Origin: Marsupella aquatica
Lineage: Eukaryota > Marchantiophyta
DNA length: 64,000 nt
Assembly (NCBI GenBank): GCA_973895155.1
Contig: OZ316895.1
Span: forward strand, 930,001 to 994,000
Reading direction: 5' to 3'
The notes below the pieces were generated by a model. It was not told the origin of the DNA, made no database searches, and saw only the letters and a program-made list of their open reading frames with translations. Below are positions 11,645 to 24,161 of this stretch, piece after piece. Numbering within the stretch: position 1 is the first letter of the stretch; each line of letters opens with the position of its first letter. The position numbers were made by a program, and so were the translations under genes.

Positions 11645-13960
11645 ATGAACATACCACCGGGACCTTCGGGGTCCGGTTCGACCGGTCCTACTGCGGTTCC
11701 TGTGCCACCACCGCCACCACCTATGGCAGCCGCCCCACCGATGGCCCGCGCTGCCCAAGCTCCTCCACAAATATCGCAACGATCGTGGTTTCATTATCGA
11801 CCTTTCAAACGGCGTCATGGGGATGATCCGGATGAATGGTTGGATGAGTTTGAAGCCACTGCTAAGGCTAACGGGGAAGACGCCATTAAGTTAACCGTCC
11901 TCCCCAGAGTGATGCGGGGAGAAGCTCGTCCATGGTATAACTCGCTGCCACCCGGGACTACATGGGCACAATTCCAAGCTGCGTTGTTGCAAGAATTTCG
12001 TGCTATTGGATCCGAGTAGCGCTCTCTATTAAAGATCGGCTAGCTTCGCATGGGAAAAAAGGAGTCCCTACGAAAGTTCATTCAGAAGTTTCAGAAACTT
12101 GCTGCCAAAATACGGCCCAGGCCTGGTGACGCACTCCAGCTTACATGGTTCCTCCATGGTTTGCCCACGAATATGCAATTCTGGGTGCGCCAGAATAATC
12201 CAATTTCAATGCAAGCAGCCATAGCGTGCGCCAAAACCTACCGGGAGGACACCTATAACTCCCGGCGAAGCCAGCGGGCACGCCGCAAGAAGGGCAAGTA
12301 CGAGACCTTCAGTGACAGTGACTCCGAATCAGACGATGAGAAGAAGAAGAAACGCAAGAAGAAGAAGAAACATCGTTTGACCTCGTCCAGTTCGGAGACT
12401 GAATCCAGTTCGGATTCAACTTCGAACAACGGGTCCTCCACCTCCAGCTCATCAGGAAGTGATTCGGAGAGTGAGAGCCGGAGCAAGAAGAAGAAAAGGC
12501 GGGTTAAGAAGGAGGGGGAAATCAAATCTCGTACTCGCAGAGCAATACCCAATCCAAAGGCTGCTGAAGCAGATAAGCTTAACAAAATCACGGATTGCCT
12601 CAAAGCACTATCAGTACATCTCGCGGAAAAGCCGGTGGAGAAGAAGAAACCATCTGGCCTCATTCACAATTGGGTGTACCTCACAGGAACCACTTTCAGG
12701 ACTCAAAAACATGTTTTTTTAGTGAAAAATGACTTTTGTAACATGGAAAAAGCTTCATCATGATTTTATCTCAAGACATTTAAGTCTAATTTTTTCACAA
12801 GACTATTTTACATGGTGTAACCTACCTCATCATGTAGATAAATCAAGTTTTTAACTTTTTTAAGGGATCCTATTATTGATGGCCCTAAATAAGCCAAGAT
12901 TACTGATTATTTTTGTCTTGTACATAAAGGTTTAGTGTGTGTCAATATTTGAGTTTTAAAATATAAGATTATTCTATTAGTATGCATGCCTTGGTAAAAT
13001 TTCATTGTCTAAAATGCAAGTTTTAGAGTCCTTTCGAGTCCTGAAATGATGTGACTCGTTGCGTGACAAGTCCTTTTATCGATCTTTGAAGGACATATAA
13101 GGAAAGCTTCAAAGTCTCAAATGCTAGATAGTTTAATTAATGTTACCAACCTATAGGATGTTTATTAAGTATAGTACATCAAATTTTGCATATCATCTCA
13201 TTACACCTTACAAATGATGTCCTAAAGCATAATAAACTATGGTCACTTCTGAGTGTGACGTTTCTTTTGGGTCCTCCAATTGTGAATGAGGCCATCTGAG
13301 ATTCGAGCCTATGCGTGGTGTTCAAAGTGCTTCCAATCCGGGCATGTCGTGCAAGAATGCCCAAGATGGAAGAACCAAGTTCACCAGGTGGACTTAGATG
13401 ATGTCGACAACCCGGGACCTGAAGCGGAGTCCACGGAGTATTTCTTTGAAGACCCTCCTGATTCGGTGTATCAGATTTCAACGGTGGGTCCGCGTAACTT
13501 AGCAGGTAGAACTGCATACCCCTACCCAGACAATGGCCGAGGCTTCCAAGTTATCAGTAACCCTAGCATTCCTCCTAAACCAGGGATTTGGCGATCCCCG
13601 GTTTGTTATAGCTGTGAGAAGCCAGGCCATTTTGCGAGGGAATGCACAGAACCAAGACGCCAGGGGGATGGCCGTGGCACGCCACTTTGTCAAGTATGCA
13701 AAACGGAAGCTCATTCCACGGCCAACTGTCCATTGGTGATGGCCGCTCGAACAAATGCAGCAAGACCAGCCCAGGGCGGACCGGCCACGAGTGATGCGGT
13801 CGTCCAAATGATTGCAGTGGAATGGCAAGATGACAACACCGAGTGGGTGAATCTGGTGGACGTGGCGGAACACCCTAATCCATCTGACGAGGCTGAGTGC
13901 TATCGTGTGTCAACAAGAGCCGAACGGAAGGAAGAGAAGCAGGAGGAGAAACGCAAGTAA
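11645..13960 (+). pseudogene. gag: Ty3/gypsy Gag, frameshifted and interrupted by a TIR element
   Basis: Gag binds element RNA and forms the particle. The N-terminus is Pro-rich, followed by a retrotransposon gag domain (DPDEWLDEFEATAKANGED, MRGEARPWYNSLPPGTTW), then SIKDRLAS and RKFIQKFQKL. Paired small frame errors lie at ~12018 and ~12055: the domain reads in the alternative frame between them and returns afterwards. A Ser/Asp/Glu and poly-Lys region (12300-12520) follows. The frame is cut at 12655 by an insertion and resumes at 13298 with three CCHC-like knuckles: CSKCFQSGHVVQEC, CYSCEKPGHFAREC and a weaker CQVCKTEAHSTANC. Stop at 13958. Joining 12655 to 13298 keeps one Gag frame, so the insertion is secondary. 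Confidence 0.85.
12656..13293. mobile_element. ~640-bp non-autonomous TIR element (MITE-like) inside gag
   Basis: Ends are 18-base inverted repeats: left 12656-12673 starts GGCCTCATTCACAATTGG, right 13276-13293 is its exact reverse complement. Flanks share a short direct duplication: (c)catct at 12650-12655 and 13292-13297 (4-6 bases, ambiguous because it overlaps the TIR end). Interior is AT-rich with no ORF, unlike the GC-rich gag around it. Removing the element plus one duplicate restores the Gag reading frame across ...KKKPS / EIRAYAW.... A transposase source cannot be named from these ends. Confidence 0.85.
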
Positions 13961-15410
13961 AAGTAAGAGCTTCGGGCCAGCGATAGATATACCCCCGGAG
14001 AAGGACGATGACTACCGACGGGACGACCCGAAGCTATTTTTCCCCCGCATCAAAGAATTGGTAAAGAAACAGCTGGAGGCCTACGAAGCTCGGGAATACC
14101 AGAAGGCAATCGATAAGGACATCAAAGCAGCCAAGACAGCCCGGCGACAGGAGCAAGAAAAGCAAGATAAGCAAGAGGAAGCCAAGCAGCAGCCGAAGGA
14201 AGAAAAGAAGGAGGACTATGATATTAAGGAGGACGTGAAGAGTTGCCCGGTTACAGCAACGGTAGGACAACTGCTGCAAAACAATCCACAGTACAAACGG
14301 CAACTGAGGGAGTTGCTTACGGGTCGACGATGGAGAAGACTACCCCGAGTTGGGACCGCGGATTGCAACATGATATGCGAGGACCTGGGAGCGTCGGACA
14401 TCTCGATTGAAATTAATAATTGTACCATCAGGATGGTTCTCGTAGACGGAGGAGCGGGAGTCAACATCATGACGGAAGAAACGTCAGTCAAGTTAGGATA
14501 CCTCACGTATCAACCCACAGCCCGAGCTATCAGATTAGCAAACGGGGCAAGGGTACTTCCATTGGGCACGCTTACACGGGTACTCACTCTGGTAGGAGGG
14601 GTGGAGTTCTATCTCAACTTCCTAGTCATGAGGCCGGTTCGGCCCTCCTCTTATCCGGTCCTCCTAGGCAGGCCGTGGCTGTACGGTGGCCGTGTGGTCA
14701 CGGATTGGGGAAAGAAGGAGCTACGGTTCGGGACACCCACAGTACGGGTATCATGGGCAATGGACGATTATCAGGGCGAAACCCCACAGGGACCCGAGGA
14801 ATATGATTCGGAGACCTCGGAGGACGAGGAACTCAACATGATTGAACTCATATCGTCCCTGTCCAAGGAAGATGTCTTCGGAATTGAGGCAACCCGCGAA
14901 ACACATCTCCTGAATTACCCGAAGGCTGCTATTGAGCCCACCCCAAGCACCTCTACTGCCCGGGATGAGGAAACGCAAAAACAACTCATCGATACGGAGG
15001 ACCCGGCTCCAGCTAAGCAGGGAGCCGATGTTGCTTCTACCAGTGCAGAGCCTCATGACCACGAACCAGCCAAACAACTGGTCGGGGCTGAAACCCCGAG
15101 ACCAAGACATAAGAAACGAGTCTCCTGGGATCCGTCCATCCCGCAGTTGGAGGAAGTCACTCCAATCCCGAGACCAATCCCGGTTCCACTCATGTATGGA
15201 GGATTTCGGTTAGCTGAACTTGATGCGAGCCTGGACCCGAGCTTGCGGAACCAGGTTGAAGTCATCAGGAAGGAGCACTACCGGAAGTACACCATTGGGA
15301 TGGATAAATCGTTTAACCTGGGCCACGCTCTGACAGGGAGGCGGAAAAATCTATCCAAGCTCTGCTCAAGGAATATGAAGATGTGTTTGCATGGAGCCAT
15401 CACGATTTAA
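13905..15410 (+). pseudogene. pol: Ty3/gypsy Pol N-terminal part with aspartic protease
   Basis: A 501-codon frame overlaps the end of gag by 56 bases in the +1 frame. It begins with a Lys/Glu/Gln-rich, probably helical segment (about 14050-14230). A retroviral-type protease follows with active site VLVDGGAGVNIM near 14434-14470; the usual D-T/S-G is D-G-G here, a variant known among plant gypsy proteases. RLANGARVLPLG and YPVLLGRPWL are the later protease blocks. An acidic linker leads towards RT. The frame ends wrongly at 15410: after ~15336 the expected continuation (AEKSIQALLKEYEDVFAW) reads in another frame, so one base has been lost. Processing of Gag-Pol would be its role in an intact element. 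Confidence 0.8.
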
Positions 15411-15840
15411 CAGGAGTCTTCCCCGAGTTAGGAGAACACACGATTGATTTGAATCTGGGGGCCCATGCAGTACGGCAGCGACAACGTCGCATGAACCCAA
15501 GGTACTCCATCTTAGTGAAGGAGGAAATTGATCGTCTCCTCGCCGCAGATATCATCTACCCGGTAATGGCCAGCGACTGGGTCTCTCCCATCGTCATTGT
15601 ACCGAAAAAGGGAGGAACGGACGGAAAACCTAAGATCCGGATTTGTTAGGACTATCGTAAGCTGAACGACGCGACCCGAAAAGACCATTACCTGTTACCC
15701 TTCACGGATATGGTTCTAGATATGGTAGCCTGAAATGAAATTTATACATTCCTTGACGGGTATTCGGGTTATAACCAAATCTGGATTCGCCTCTCGGATC
15801 AGCTCAAAACAACGTTCACTACGGAATGGGGGACTGATCA
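15337..15840 (+). pseudogene. pol: Ty3/gypsy reverse transcriptase, N-terminal fragment
   Basis: Continues Pol in the corrected frame: EYEDVFAWSHHDL, then HTIDLNLGAHAVRQRQRRMNP, DRLLAADIIYP, VSPIVIVPKKGG and DYRKLND, the classic Ty3/gypsy RT fingers. In-frame stops are TAG 15647-15649 (just before DYRKLN) and TGA 15731-15733. After IYTFLDGYSGYNQIWIR and TTEWGTD the sequence breaks at ~15840, before the catalytic YxDD region. RT palm, RNase H and integrase are missing, so the element is truncated here and joined to unrelated copia sequence. Confidence 0.85.
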
Positions 15841-15844
15841 CTGA

Positions 15845-16280
15845 GATGAGATTGCCAAAAGGGAATGTGAAGCTCCATTGCGATAGTCAAAGTGCACTCC
15901 ACCTTGTTGTGAACCAGGTGATGAACAGTAGAGTGAAGCACATTGACGTCAGGTACCATTTTATCAGGTAGATTATGTCTGATAATATGTTTGAGCTAGT
16001 CAAGATTGACGGTAAACTGAACCCCGTTGACGCTTTTACCAAAGTGATTCCTTTGGAGACACCGTGATGTGTTGCAGGTTTTGCAATTGCCTCACAAGTA
16101 GGGTTACTTAACATTTGTGTAAATACTGAGATTTACTCTTGCTCATTCCTTGTATAGGCTACGGCTTAGTTTTTGGTCTACTCTAGTATAAAGAGGGAAA
16201 AACCAGTTTGGTTTTTTTCTAGAACTTCCTGTTGAGCAATCATATTATTAGCAGTCTTTACCCTCCCCTAGACCAGAGTC
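15845..16280 (+). pseudogene. Ty1/copia RNase H and 3' end fragment
   Basis: The frame at 15845-15970 reads LPKGNVKLHCDSQSALHL, then NSRVKHIDVRYHFIR, the end of a copia RNase H domain. A stop (TAG, 15969-15971) interrupts HFIR-x-IMSDNMFELVKIDG, which is the usual copia C-terminus, ending near FTKVIPLETP at ~16065. A ~215-base untranslated stretch and a polypurine tract follow. This is a different superfamily from the gypsy RT immediately upstream, so 15840 is a junction between two elements. Confidence 0.85.
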
Positions 16281-16290
16281 AAGGGGGAGA
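16281..16290 (+). other. Polypurine tract of the copia element
   Basis: AAGGGGGAGA directly precedes TTGTTAGGA. In copia elements this purine run primes plus-strand DNA synthesis and abuts the 3' LTR. Confidence 0.75.
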
Positions 16291-16291
16291 T

Positions 16292-16645
16292 TGTTAGGAT
16301 TTACTCTTAGGTCTAGAGTTACGACTGTACCGTAGTTAAGGCTAGTTACCTTAGTCGCAGACTTGGTTAGGTTAGTCATGTTGTGCACACTCTATACCCA
16401 AGCAATGTTTTCTTGGAGAGTGGGAACTCAGACTCATTGTTACGGACTAGTTGAGAGATAGGGAGAGCTTGCGCTGTGGATGTTTGGTATGGTCAGTCGG
16501 CCTAGAGTGTAGTAAAGCTCTTTTGTGTTCCTGTGGACGTAGCCTCATGTGGAGGTGAACCATGTATCTCTCTGTTTTGACTCTTGTGCATTGGATGATT
16601 CATGGGCTTGTCGTTGTGATTGCCATCTATGCTCAACACTGCTAA
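16292..16645 (+). repeat. Copia 3' LTR (right end approximate)
   Basis: Begins TGTTAGGATTTACTC immediately after the polypurine tract, as copia LTRs do. The right end is not fixed: the sequence stays similar in composition to about 16640 (a CTCAACA lies at 16632-16638). No 5' LTR partner is present in the window. Confidence 0.6.
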
Positions 16646-19600
16646 GGTTGGGTCATCGATGCTTCTATTGATACACATCAATGCCTATATGTAAATGGGA
16701 CATTCTTGTGGCATGATTGGAAAATCTTACTTGTAAATGATGTTGGTAACAAAAGGAACAAAAGTCTTGCCGGTAAGGTGATAACAAAGGGCAATCCTCC
16801 AGGTCCTTCCCTGGCCCTTTTGCTTGCCCAGGAACTTCTTTGGTGACCTGGCAACTTACTGTATTTTGCGAAGGTCTTCCAGGTTTGTGTTGACAGCTTT
16901 GAGCTCCAATGGCCGTCTCAATAATGTCAACCAGACTCACGATCGAAAAGCAAAGACAAATCACTGCCTCAATGTGCTACAAGCAGCTACACCACATTTC
17001 CAGGCATAAAATCCTGTTTTGGCAAGGTTGGAAGCGAGTCCTTAGTCAATGCTCATTACAGTGAGAAGAGCTGCTTTGAGAACTTTAGGTTAGGGTGAGT
17101 AGAGCACTTCCAAGGACTGGATGGTGCGTGCCAAGGGACTTGTGTCATAAGGACAGAGCCTGACTCATTGTTAACCATTGCCTTCCATACTGTTTGTATG
17201 TCAAAATTGTGGTAGTATTACTAATATAAAGCAAACCGTGGCAGTTTTCTAATATCAAACATCTTTAATGGCAATGTAGTTCAAATTCTGCTAGAATCAG
17301 AATCAAAATCAAAATCTGGGGGCTTCTTACTCTATAGCCGAGTATGCCATTTACGATGCTGGCTACTCCGGGGGCTTGCGTTCTCCTGCTGAGTATGCCT
17401 GCTCGGCCGTCACCGCGGTTTCAGCTTTGTCCTTCTTGCTCATCTCACACAACGGAAGTTTGCTGGGATGGCACTCGTCTGAAGTATGAAATGATTTGGG
17501 GGTGGTTATGCGGTCTTGCCAACGATGGAGTACGTGATGTGGTGCACACATTCTTTTTGGAATCCATTTTGGATGGTTTCATGCTGGGGATTTCTGAGAT
17601 GCCTCCGCTATGGGGACCTAGGGATGTACTCGTCTCACATCCTTCTTCTATTTTTGCCGCTGGACCCCCATAATTGCGGCTCCAATATTCTGCCGATATC
17701 TGATATTGCCAGGAGTTGCTCTATGTTAAGGATGGAGGAGGGCGGAATTGGTGCGTGGATGAGATGGCCTGGTGCGATGCCGTGGACACGGTGCGGAGGG
17801 ATATTGTGGTGTCTATTCTGGTGACATGTGGGGATGGTGACTCTGGTGGCCAGTGGGGAGTGGTTTTTGGTTTTGTTCCAGATTGACCCTGGGTGCATTT
17901 TGGGTGGCTTTGCGGACATGGGGGCCCGGTTTTGCATGTGCTATTCTGGCTTTCCGATGCTTGTTTTTTGCTCTGGATATCCTCCTTCCCTTTCTCTTCT
18001 GCCTTCTTCTCTCCAGGCAGACGTGATGGTGTTGCTCGTTCTTTTTTCTCTCTGGGTGTGCTCCATCTATCAGACCCCTTAATTGCTTTTTCCCTTCTTT
18101 CTCCTGCCTCTTCTCCTGGCGGTGGTTGTACTCTTGGTTTCCTCGAATAAACTTTCTCTGCCGGTGCCCCTTTCCACCAGAATAAAATAGAATAAAATTC
18201 AAAATTCAAAATGCAAGGTAGTGTGCTCCAAATCAATCACACTGGATCCCTATGAAACTGCAACAAGCTGTTGACAGCGCGGGAACCAGCAATCCCTCTC
18301 CTCCCCCCTCCTCCCCTGCAGCCCTCAATATTATTCAAACAGATTACAGTCCTTGATGTCTTCCGTAGCCTGATCCTTGCCTTGGAAAAGACATGAAAGA
18401 TTCCATTATTTGCCAAAAAGAGACCCCATGTTTCCCTTGGCACAATGACAAGAGAGCCTGGGCCCTACTCCCCGTCCTTTCCCAAACCCTCCCCCTCCCC
18501 CATTTCACCCTCAGTCTGCCTAAGCCCCAGTCACCCCGGGCTGATGTAGGGTTTGGAGTCCCACCAAGTGATTTTGAGCTTTTGGGTCTGACTGGGTCCA
18601 ATCTTTTCAGCCAGGTCTCACCACCCAAATTCTTCAAGGGTGGGCTAAAGGACTTTTTGGCAGCACCTGCCTGCCAGTGTATTCTTGCTTGACTCTCTTA
18701 TTCTATAGTGAGTGGAAATGGGCCACATTCGTGCAAACTCTTTGGAAACCATGGGAACTACTTTTTGTTTTGGGGGTTTGGGGGGAGGGGGTTGGGAATG
18801 GGGGGGAGGAACTACATCAGACTATCTTTTGCTTTTTTGAAAAGCATAACTTTCTAACAGGTAGAGCTACGTCAGACTCTGTTTGAACTGCTTTCTGATG
18901 CCCCATCCATGTTCCTTTCATTGTGAAATAATAATAATAAGAAGAAGAATAAAATCCATGTTGGAACTCTAGCTAATCGAAACCTGTCACTATCCAAAAT
19001 GCCAAAGGAAATGCATAAAAGGCGACAACCGCCATTCACAAGCTAATGGCCACGCTCACCCCATGCCAACAGTGCACTCCCCCGCACATGCTAGCTCGTA
19101 TAAAAAATATTGGATGGTTTTTGCAACCATGCATTCCAGGGCCCAAGGAAAAATACACATTTTAAATTTTAAACAGGGGCTATCCTGGATGGTTGCTTTA
19201 TTTAAACAGTCCTCGAACCATGATTGCGGTAAGCAAATATTCTAAAGAATTCCTAAAGTCTACCTTCGAAAGGTGTTTCAAAATGATTACCGTCCTAAAT
19301 AGAGGAAGACTCCAAAGAGGATCGTTCATTGAGGGGTGGATCCTCTTTGAATTCCTAGGCTTTTTTTAATAAACCATGATTGGCTAAGTCACATGTTTAC
19401 GTCAAAATCCCACGTAGCGCCAAGGGTTTGTCAATGTCTTACAAATTCGTTGTCATCGACCCCATCAACATCTTTCACATATCATTTAAAATGTATCTAA
19501 AATCATGAGGGGGTGTTAATTAAACCCATTTTTCGACCCACCAGGATATCAATTATGCTAAGTATGGTCAAGATATTCTAAAAGGTCAAGGATGGTATCC

Positions 19601-21640
19601 AAACTAATGATAAGTAGGGCCCAACAATGATAAGAAGAAACAGGGAGGGGGGAATGAAGACATCCTAGTGGAGCTTAGAGGAACGTGATAGATATTTGTT
19701 AGGATCGCCTGAGATATAATTATCAAAAAAGATGTACTAAGATCAAGCTGAGATGAGAAACTTGGCTTCTGAAATATCCTCCATATTTCTTAACATGTAA
19801 TGAGGTTGATACAACCGACCTCAATCCTGTATTGGCCGTATTGTATGCGATAGGACATATGCTTCTTTACCTTTTAAGTTTTCATTTCCCTGTAGAATCG
19901 TTTTTGTTGTCTTCCTCTTGTATTGCCTTTTTTGGGGTAAAAGGAATAACAAAGTTTAATTGACTGTGCATTTATTATTTTGGGTTGTTGTGTCATTACC
20001 TAAATCCGTGTAATCAAACAATGCAGAAGTCAATGAGGAAGTAGGGTATGGAATGCACAAATGGGTAATGGAGAATCAAGGAGAGAGTCCGGCAAGAGTT
20101 AACATGAGAGCAGGGTGGGCAAGTGTGCAGGGCAGCAGAAAAATCAATCAAGCCCCCTCATGACTTCAGAAATCTATGGACAGCGCAAAATGAGAGGCCT
20201 GGGCCCAAAACTCAACCAAATTCACTCACACTATTCCTCACAGAAATTGGACTACCTTTTTTCTTACCACTCCTTAATTCCCTTCCCTTCCCTTCCCTCC
20301 CCTTCCCCATTTTTCTTTGTTTTCCTTCCTCTGTACTTTTGCATTTCCTACTCCTTGCTTTTCCCATTCTCCCTCCACTCTCCACCACCAACGGGAGTCA
20401 GAGAGGGCCTGTTAGGGTTGGGCTCAGGGAGTTGGGAAGGCAGGGTGGGCAGAAGGAGAACAGAAAACAGCCAAAAGTGCATAGGGGGCCTGATGGTCAT
20501 GGAGTCAGTCATAGGTGGAGGGAGGTGTGGGCAGTTGGGGATCGTTGGTCAAGGGGGAGGTGAGAGGGACAAGGAAGGAGGGAGAGAGAAAGTTGAAAAA
20601 TAATTAGTAATTGAGAGGTGGATCCAATCTTGATGACAAGGTGGTGAGATTTCAAGGGGAGTCAACATTAAACAACCACCCTCCACCCCCAGACATGCAC
20701 ACAAGAAACCCAAAAATACACGTCTCAAATTGCAATCCTAATTTACTAAAACCGTTCCCCCAAAGCATAAAGACCTACCACACAACTATGACCAAAACCA
20801 AAACATTACAACCGACCCCCAAAAGAACCCCCAAAACACTGCCCTCCCCCCCAAAAGGTATTTAGATAATGAACAAAGGTAAGGCAATTCTATAACATTT
20901 CTTTCCTTCTCTCTCCCTCACATGGCCATACGGGCTAGTTGTGGGCACAGGAAATAAGGTTTGCCATGGATAGTACTCGTACATCTTGTCTAGCTCCTCT
21001 CCATCACGGCCATACCCAATACTATGTGGGCACAGGGGGTAAATTATACAATGTGTACAACTCGTACAACTATATGATACTATATAGTGTGTAAGGTGTA
21101 CCTTATACAGTTAGCACTTTATGTAAGTGGTTCACTGTATGGACATTTCATGGATTTATTTACTGCACTCCCTTGTACGGACATTTCATGGATTTATTCT
21201 TACCTTTATGATAAATTTTAACTAGAGTTGGATCTAGTTTCCACGAGTGAAGATTCTAGTCAATTTTTCAAACTGCTATATGGTGAATGCACATTTCAGA
21301 TTTTATCTTATTCATATTTTTGTGTAATGTATTTTCATTTCAATCTACCTTATCTAGGGGGCAGCCTTTGTATTCTATACATTTTAAATTAATTTTTAAA
21401 CCCCTTTAGTTTTAGGTATTCTAGAGTGTTTTGAACTTATTTTGGTAGCCCCCTTTCACAGTATGTGTTTTCTTAGAGATGAAACCAAAGGCTCCACCAC
21501 CACGAGTGAGAGAAATGATACTGAAGAACATGAATGCATAACCTCTTAAGTTCTCCTCATGTTTTTCTTTCCTAGGTTTATGGTTTGAAAGGAGTGTCAT
21601 TCATAAGGCACCCTCAGTTAAGTGCACACATGGTAACATA
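16646..21640. other. No supported gene
   Basis: No domain-bearing frame found. A patch at 17340-18240 is open on both strands; the minus strand gives a basic Pro/Lys/Glu-rich frame (17721-18236) that could be a decayed ORF, but no motif supports it. 20270-20410 is pyrimidine-rich low complexity. Short homopurine and homopyrimidine tracts occur near 18290-18530. Confidence 0.4.
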
Positions 21641-22080
21641 GTTTGACTGTACCTTTTCTTGGTCAGTGTGCTTTTCTTGGCAGACACTTTACTTATATAA
21701 TAACACTTCTATGTTCTTATATCTTATTTACTTTCAGATCACTACAAGACAAAAAAATAAAGCATGTTCCATGCTATATCAATAACTGCATGGTTTATCT
21801 ATATCAAATGACAATCATACATATCTTTTATCATGTCTTTTATTTATATTTAAAAAATGAACTTTATGATACCATAGCATATGTGCATAAAAAGAAGAAT
21901 ATGTATATAAAAGAGTATGATATGTTATGTGTAATTATTAAAATAATGATATGCATGACAGTTTTTTTACTGTTTTATTAATCTTCCAAAAAATATAAAT
22001 ACAAAAATATTTTGGTGACATTTATATATTGTATTCCTCACTATTCATGTTCAAAGAACTAGTAGTTAGGGCTATTCTGA
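21640..22080. repeat. Dispersed AT-rich repeat, copy 1
   Basis: Shares an ordered set of words with the copies at 22370-22760 and 59845-60235: a run like 'atgaactttatg-accatagcatatgtgcata', then 'atgacagtttttt', then 'ttaatcttccaaaaaatat', then 'ttgtattcctcactattcatgttcaaagaac'. No ORF. Family unassigned. Confidence 0.6.
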
Positions 22081-22369
22081 TTATAAAAGCACAAACAAAG
22101 TTTACTCTTAAGGGCCTGGGGTCTAGAGTGAAGCTTCTAGACCATAACCCTTACTAGAGACAAAAGTGATTAACTGTCAACAAAAAGAAACTTTAAATAG
22201 AGATGGACAAAAATGATATTGATTCCAAATAAAGAAATTTGAAATGAGAGTGTAAAAAAACAAGGATGGGGAAAATGAACTTAAATAGCATAGAAATTTT
22301 ATTATGCAAGATTATTTTTCTTCATATTTATTTACCTTCATGGAACGACTAATCTGGCTAGTTACTTAT

Positions 22370-22760
22370 AAAGTGCCAACTAGAAGCTAAATTGAGTTGA
22401 GGCCTAGGCTTCTAGAGTGAAGCCCATAACTCTATGGCCCACCATGTCGATGTGAAAACTTATGGCTATGATGTATGTCAAATAATAATCAAACATACTT
22501 TTTGTTATGACTTCTATTTACATTAAAAAATGGGCTCTATGGCCCCACCATAACATATGTGCATAGAAAGAGGGATGGGCATAGAAAGGAGGATGATATG
22601 CTATGCATGATTATAAAGATGATGACATGCATAATGGTTTTTTTATAATTTCATTAACACTTCAAAGAATGTGAATGGGGAATATACTTTGTTGACACTT
22701 TTATTGTCATCTCCCCCTCTTCACTTTCAAAGAAAGGGTAGTAGGGGCTAGTACACATAA
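22370..22760. repeat. Dispersed AT-rich repeat, copy 2
   Basis: Contains 'ctagagtgaagccc', 'taactctatggcc', 'ccaccataacatatgtgcat', 'ttaacacttcaaagaat' and 'ctcttcactttcaaagaa' in the same order as copy 3 at 59845-60235. Copies 1 and 2 lie in tandem here, ~300 bases apart. Confidence 0.65.
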
Positions 22761-23387
22761 AAAGGCAGCCTAGTGTGTAATGTGGGACACAAACTTGAAT
22801 GTGTCATAAATTACATTGACAGTTATTCATTTTGCATATCTGGCTGATGTTTTATGATGTGCAACTATGGCAACCCCTTTTTCTTACACCTTTACTTGAG
22901 CTCACAGGTGAATCTCAGATCCAGAAAATTGACTGAATCAATCGAATTGACAACTTCAATCAAATTGGCATCGAAAGTACTTTGTAAGAGTGCAAAAGGC
23001 TTATTATAGTTGTTAGGTGTCTTTGTATCTTACTTTCTGAATATTTCTGGGGAGTGCATCTCCAATTATTACTGGGTTTGGTTGCGCTGATTGATAACAC
23101 TAGTGCAAACAGATATTTCGTCTTGAACGGAAATGGGGGAAGAACACTTAGTAATCTCTCCCCACCCCAATAGTGACACTTTCTTTGTAGGGAACCCATT
23201 TCAGGGTGAGCCCCGATGGCTCCAATAGGGACCCGCACCAGGAGGGACAAAGTATTAAAGCAGGGCCATGAACTGGACAACCAGTGGCATAGTAGATAAT
23301 CAGAACTCCCATGCACTACCCACAAAACCCATCCCACCCACACACATATACCCTCCACACCCCTGCGTGTGGAGGGGATTAGGGTTT

Positions 23388-23460
23388 AGGGGATTGAACT
23401 TGGGACCTTTCAGTTCCAGGCTCATCCCCTAGCCAACTAACCTAGGCCAGTTGGTTGAAA
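23388..23460 (-). repeat. tRNA-derived SINE-like head
   Basis: Minus strand reads TTAGTTGGCTAGGGG (A-box type, about 23424-23438), then, about 25 bases on, AAGTTCAATCCCC (B-box type, 23390-23402), followed by AAACCCTAATCC. Order and spacing fit a tRNA-derived pol III head. No flanking target duplication was identified. Confidence 0.5.
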
Positions 23461-24161
23461 GAGACAGTTAGGTGAGGGTGTAAGGTTATATAAACTAAAC
23501 TGGCCCTAATGCAGCACATTGACTGGGTAACTTTGTCGTTGATGGGGTTCCCCAGATTGAGATTGGGACGTCCTTCCCAATAAAGTTTGCCTAAAAGACT
23601 ATTAATTAACTTGTTTTGCTGTCCAATGAAAAATTTAGCCTTCCAAAAAGAGTTGGCTGGAGAAACAAGTGGGCCACTTCAGGAAATGGGGAGGAAATTA
23701 ACTCGGGAATTAAATTCTAGGCATGACAACCTGAAGACTTTCCATGAGGCTAAATGCCCCCCAAAACTCATTTTTGACTACTGTCTCCCCCCCCCCCCCC
23801 TGCCACAACGCCCAGGCACTATATTCTACTTTTGGGGGAAGCCAAAGTACGCAAAATACTGGAGAAAGTAAACAGAATTCTTTTTTGGTTTGGACACATG
23901 AAAATGGCTACCTGCAAAAGTCTGGGAGTAAGCTTAAATAACTTTTTGCTATCAACGATAGCCAACCAAGTTACTACTACAATAAGCAACCGTTCAGTAA
24001 CCAAATCCGTTGGACCAGCTCCAAAGTATCCTCGGATACTCGTGTGTGTAGCTTCTTAATTGGATATGCCAAAATGGACCTGCTCAAACTATACAGTCAC
24101 GACTAGTAAAGTATTAATTCTTAGCCATTATTCTTAGGAATATTTGTTCTAACAAAATACT

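Noticed and set aside
12656-13293. Interpretation as an ordinary intron of gag
   Set aside because: Perfect 18-base TIRs and a flanking duplication identify a transposon; splicing is kept only as a side hypothesis.
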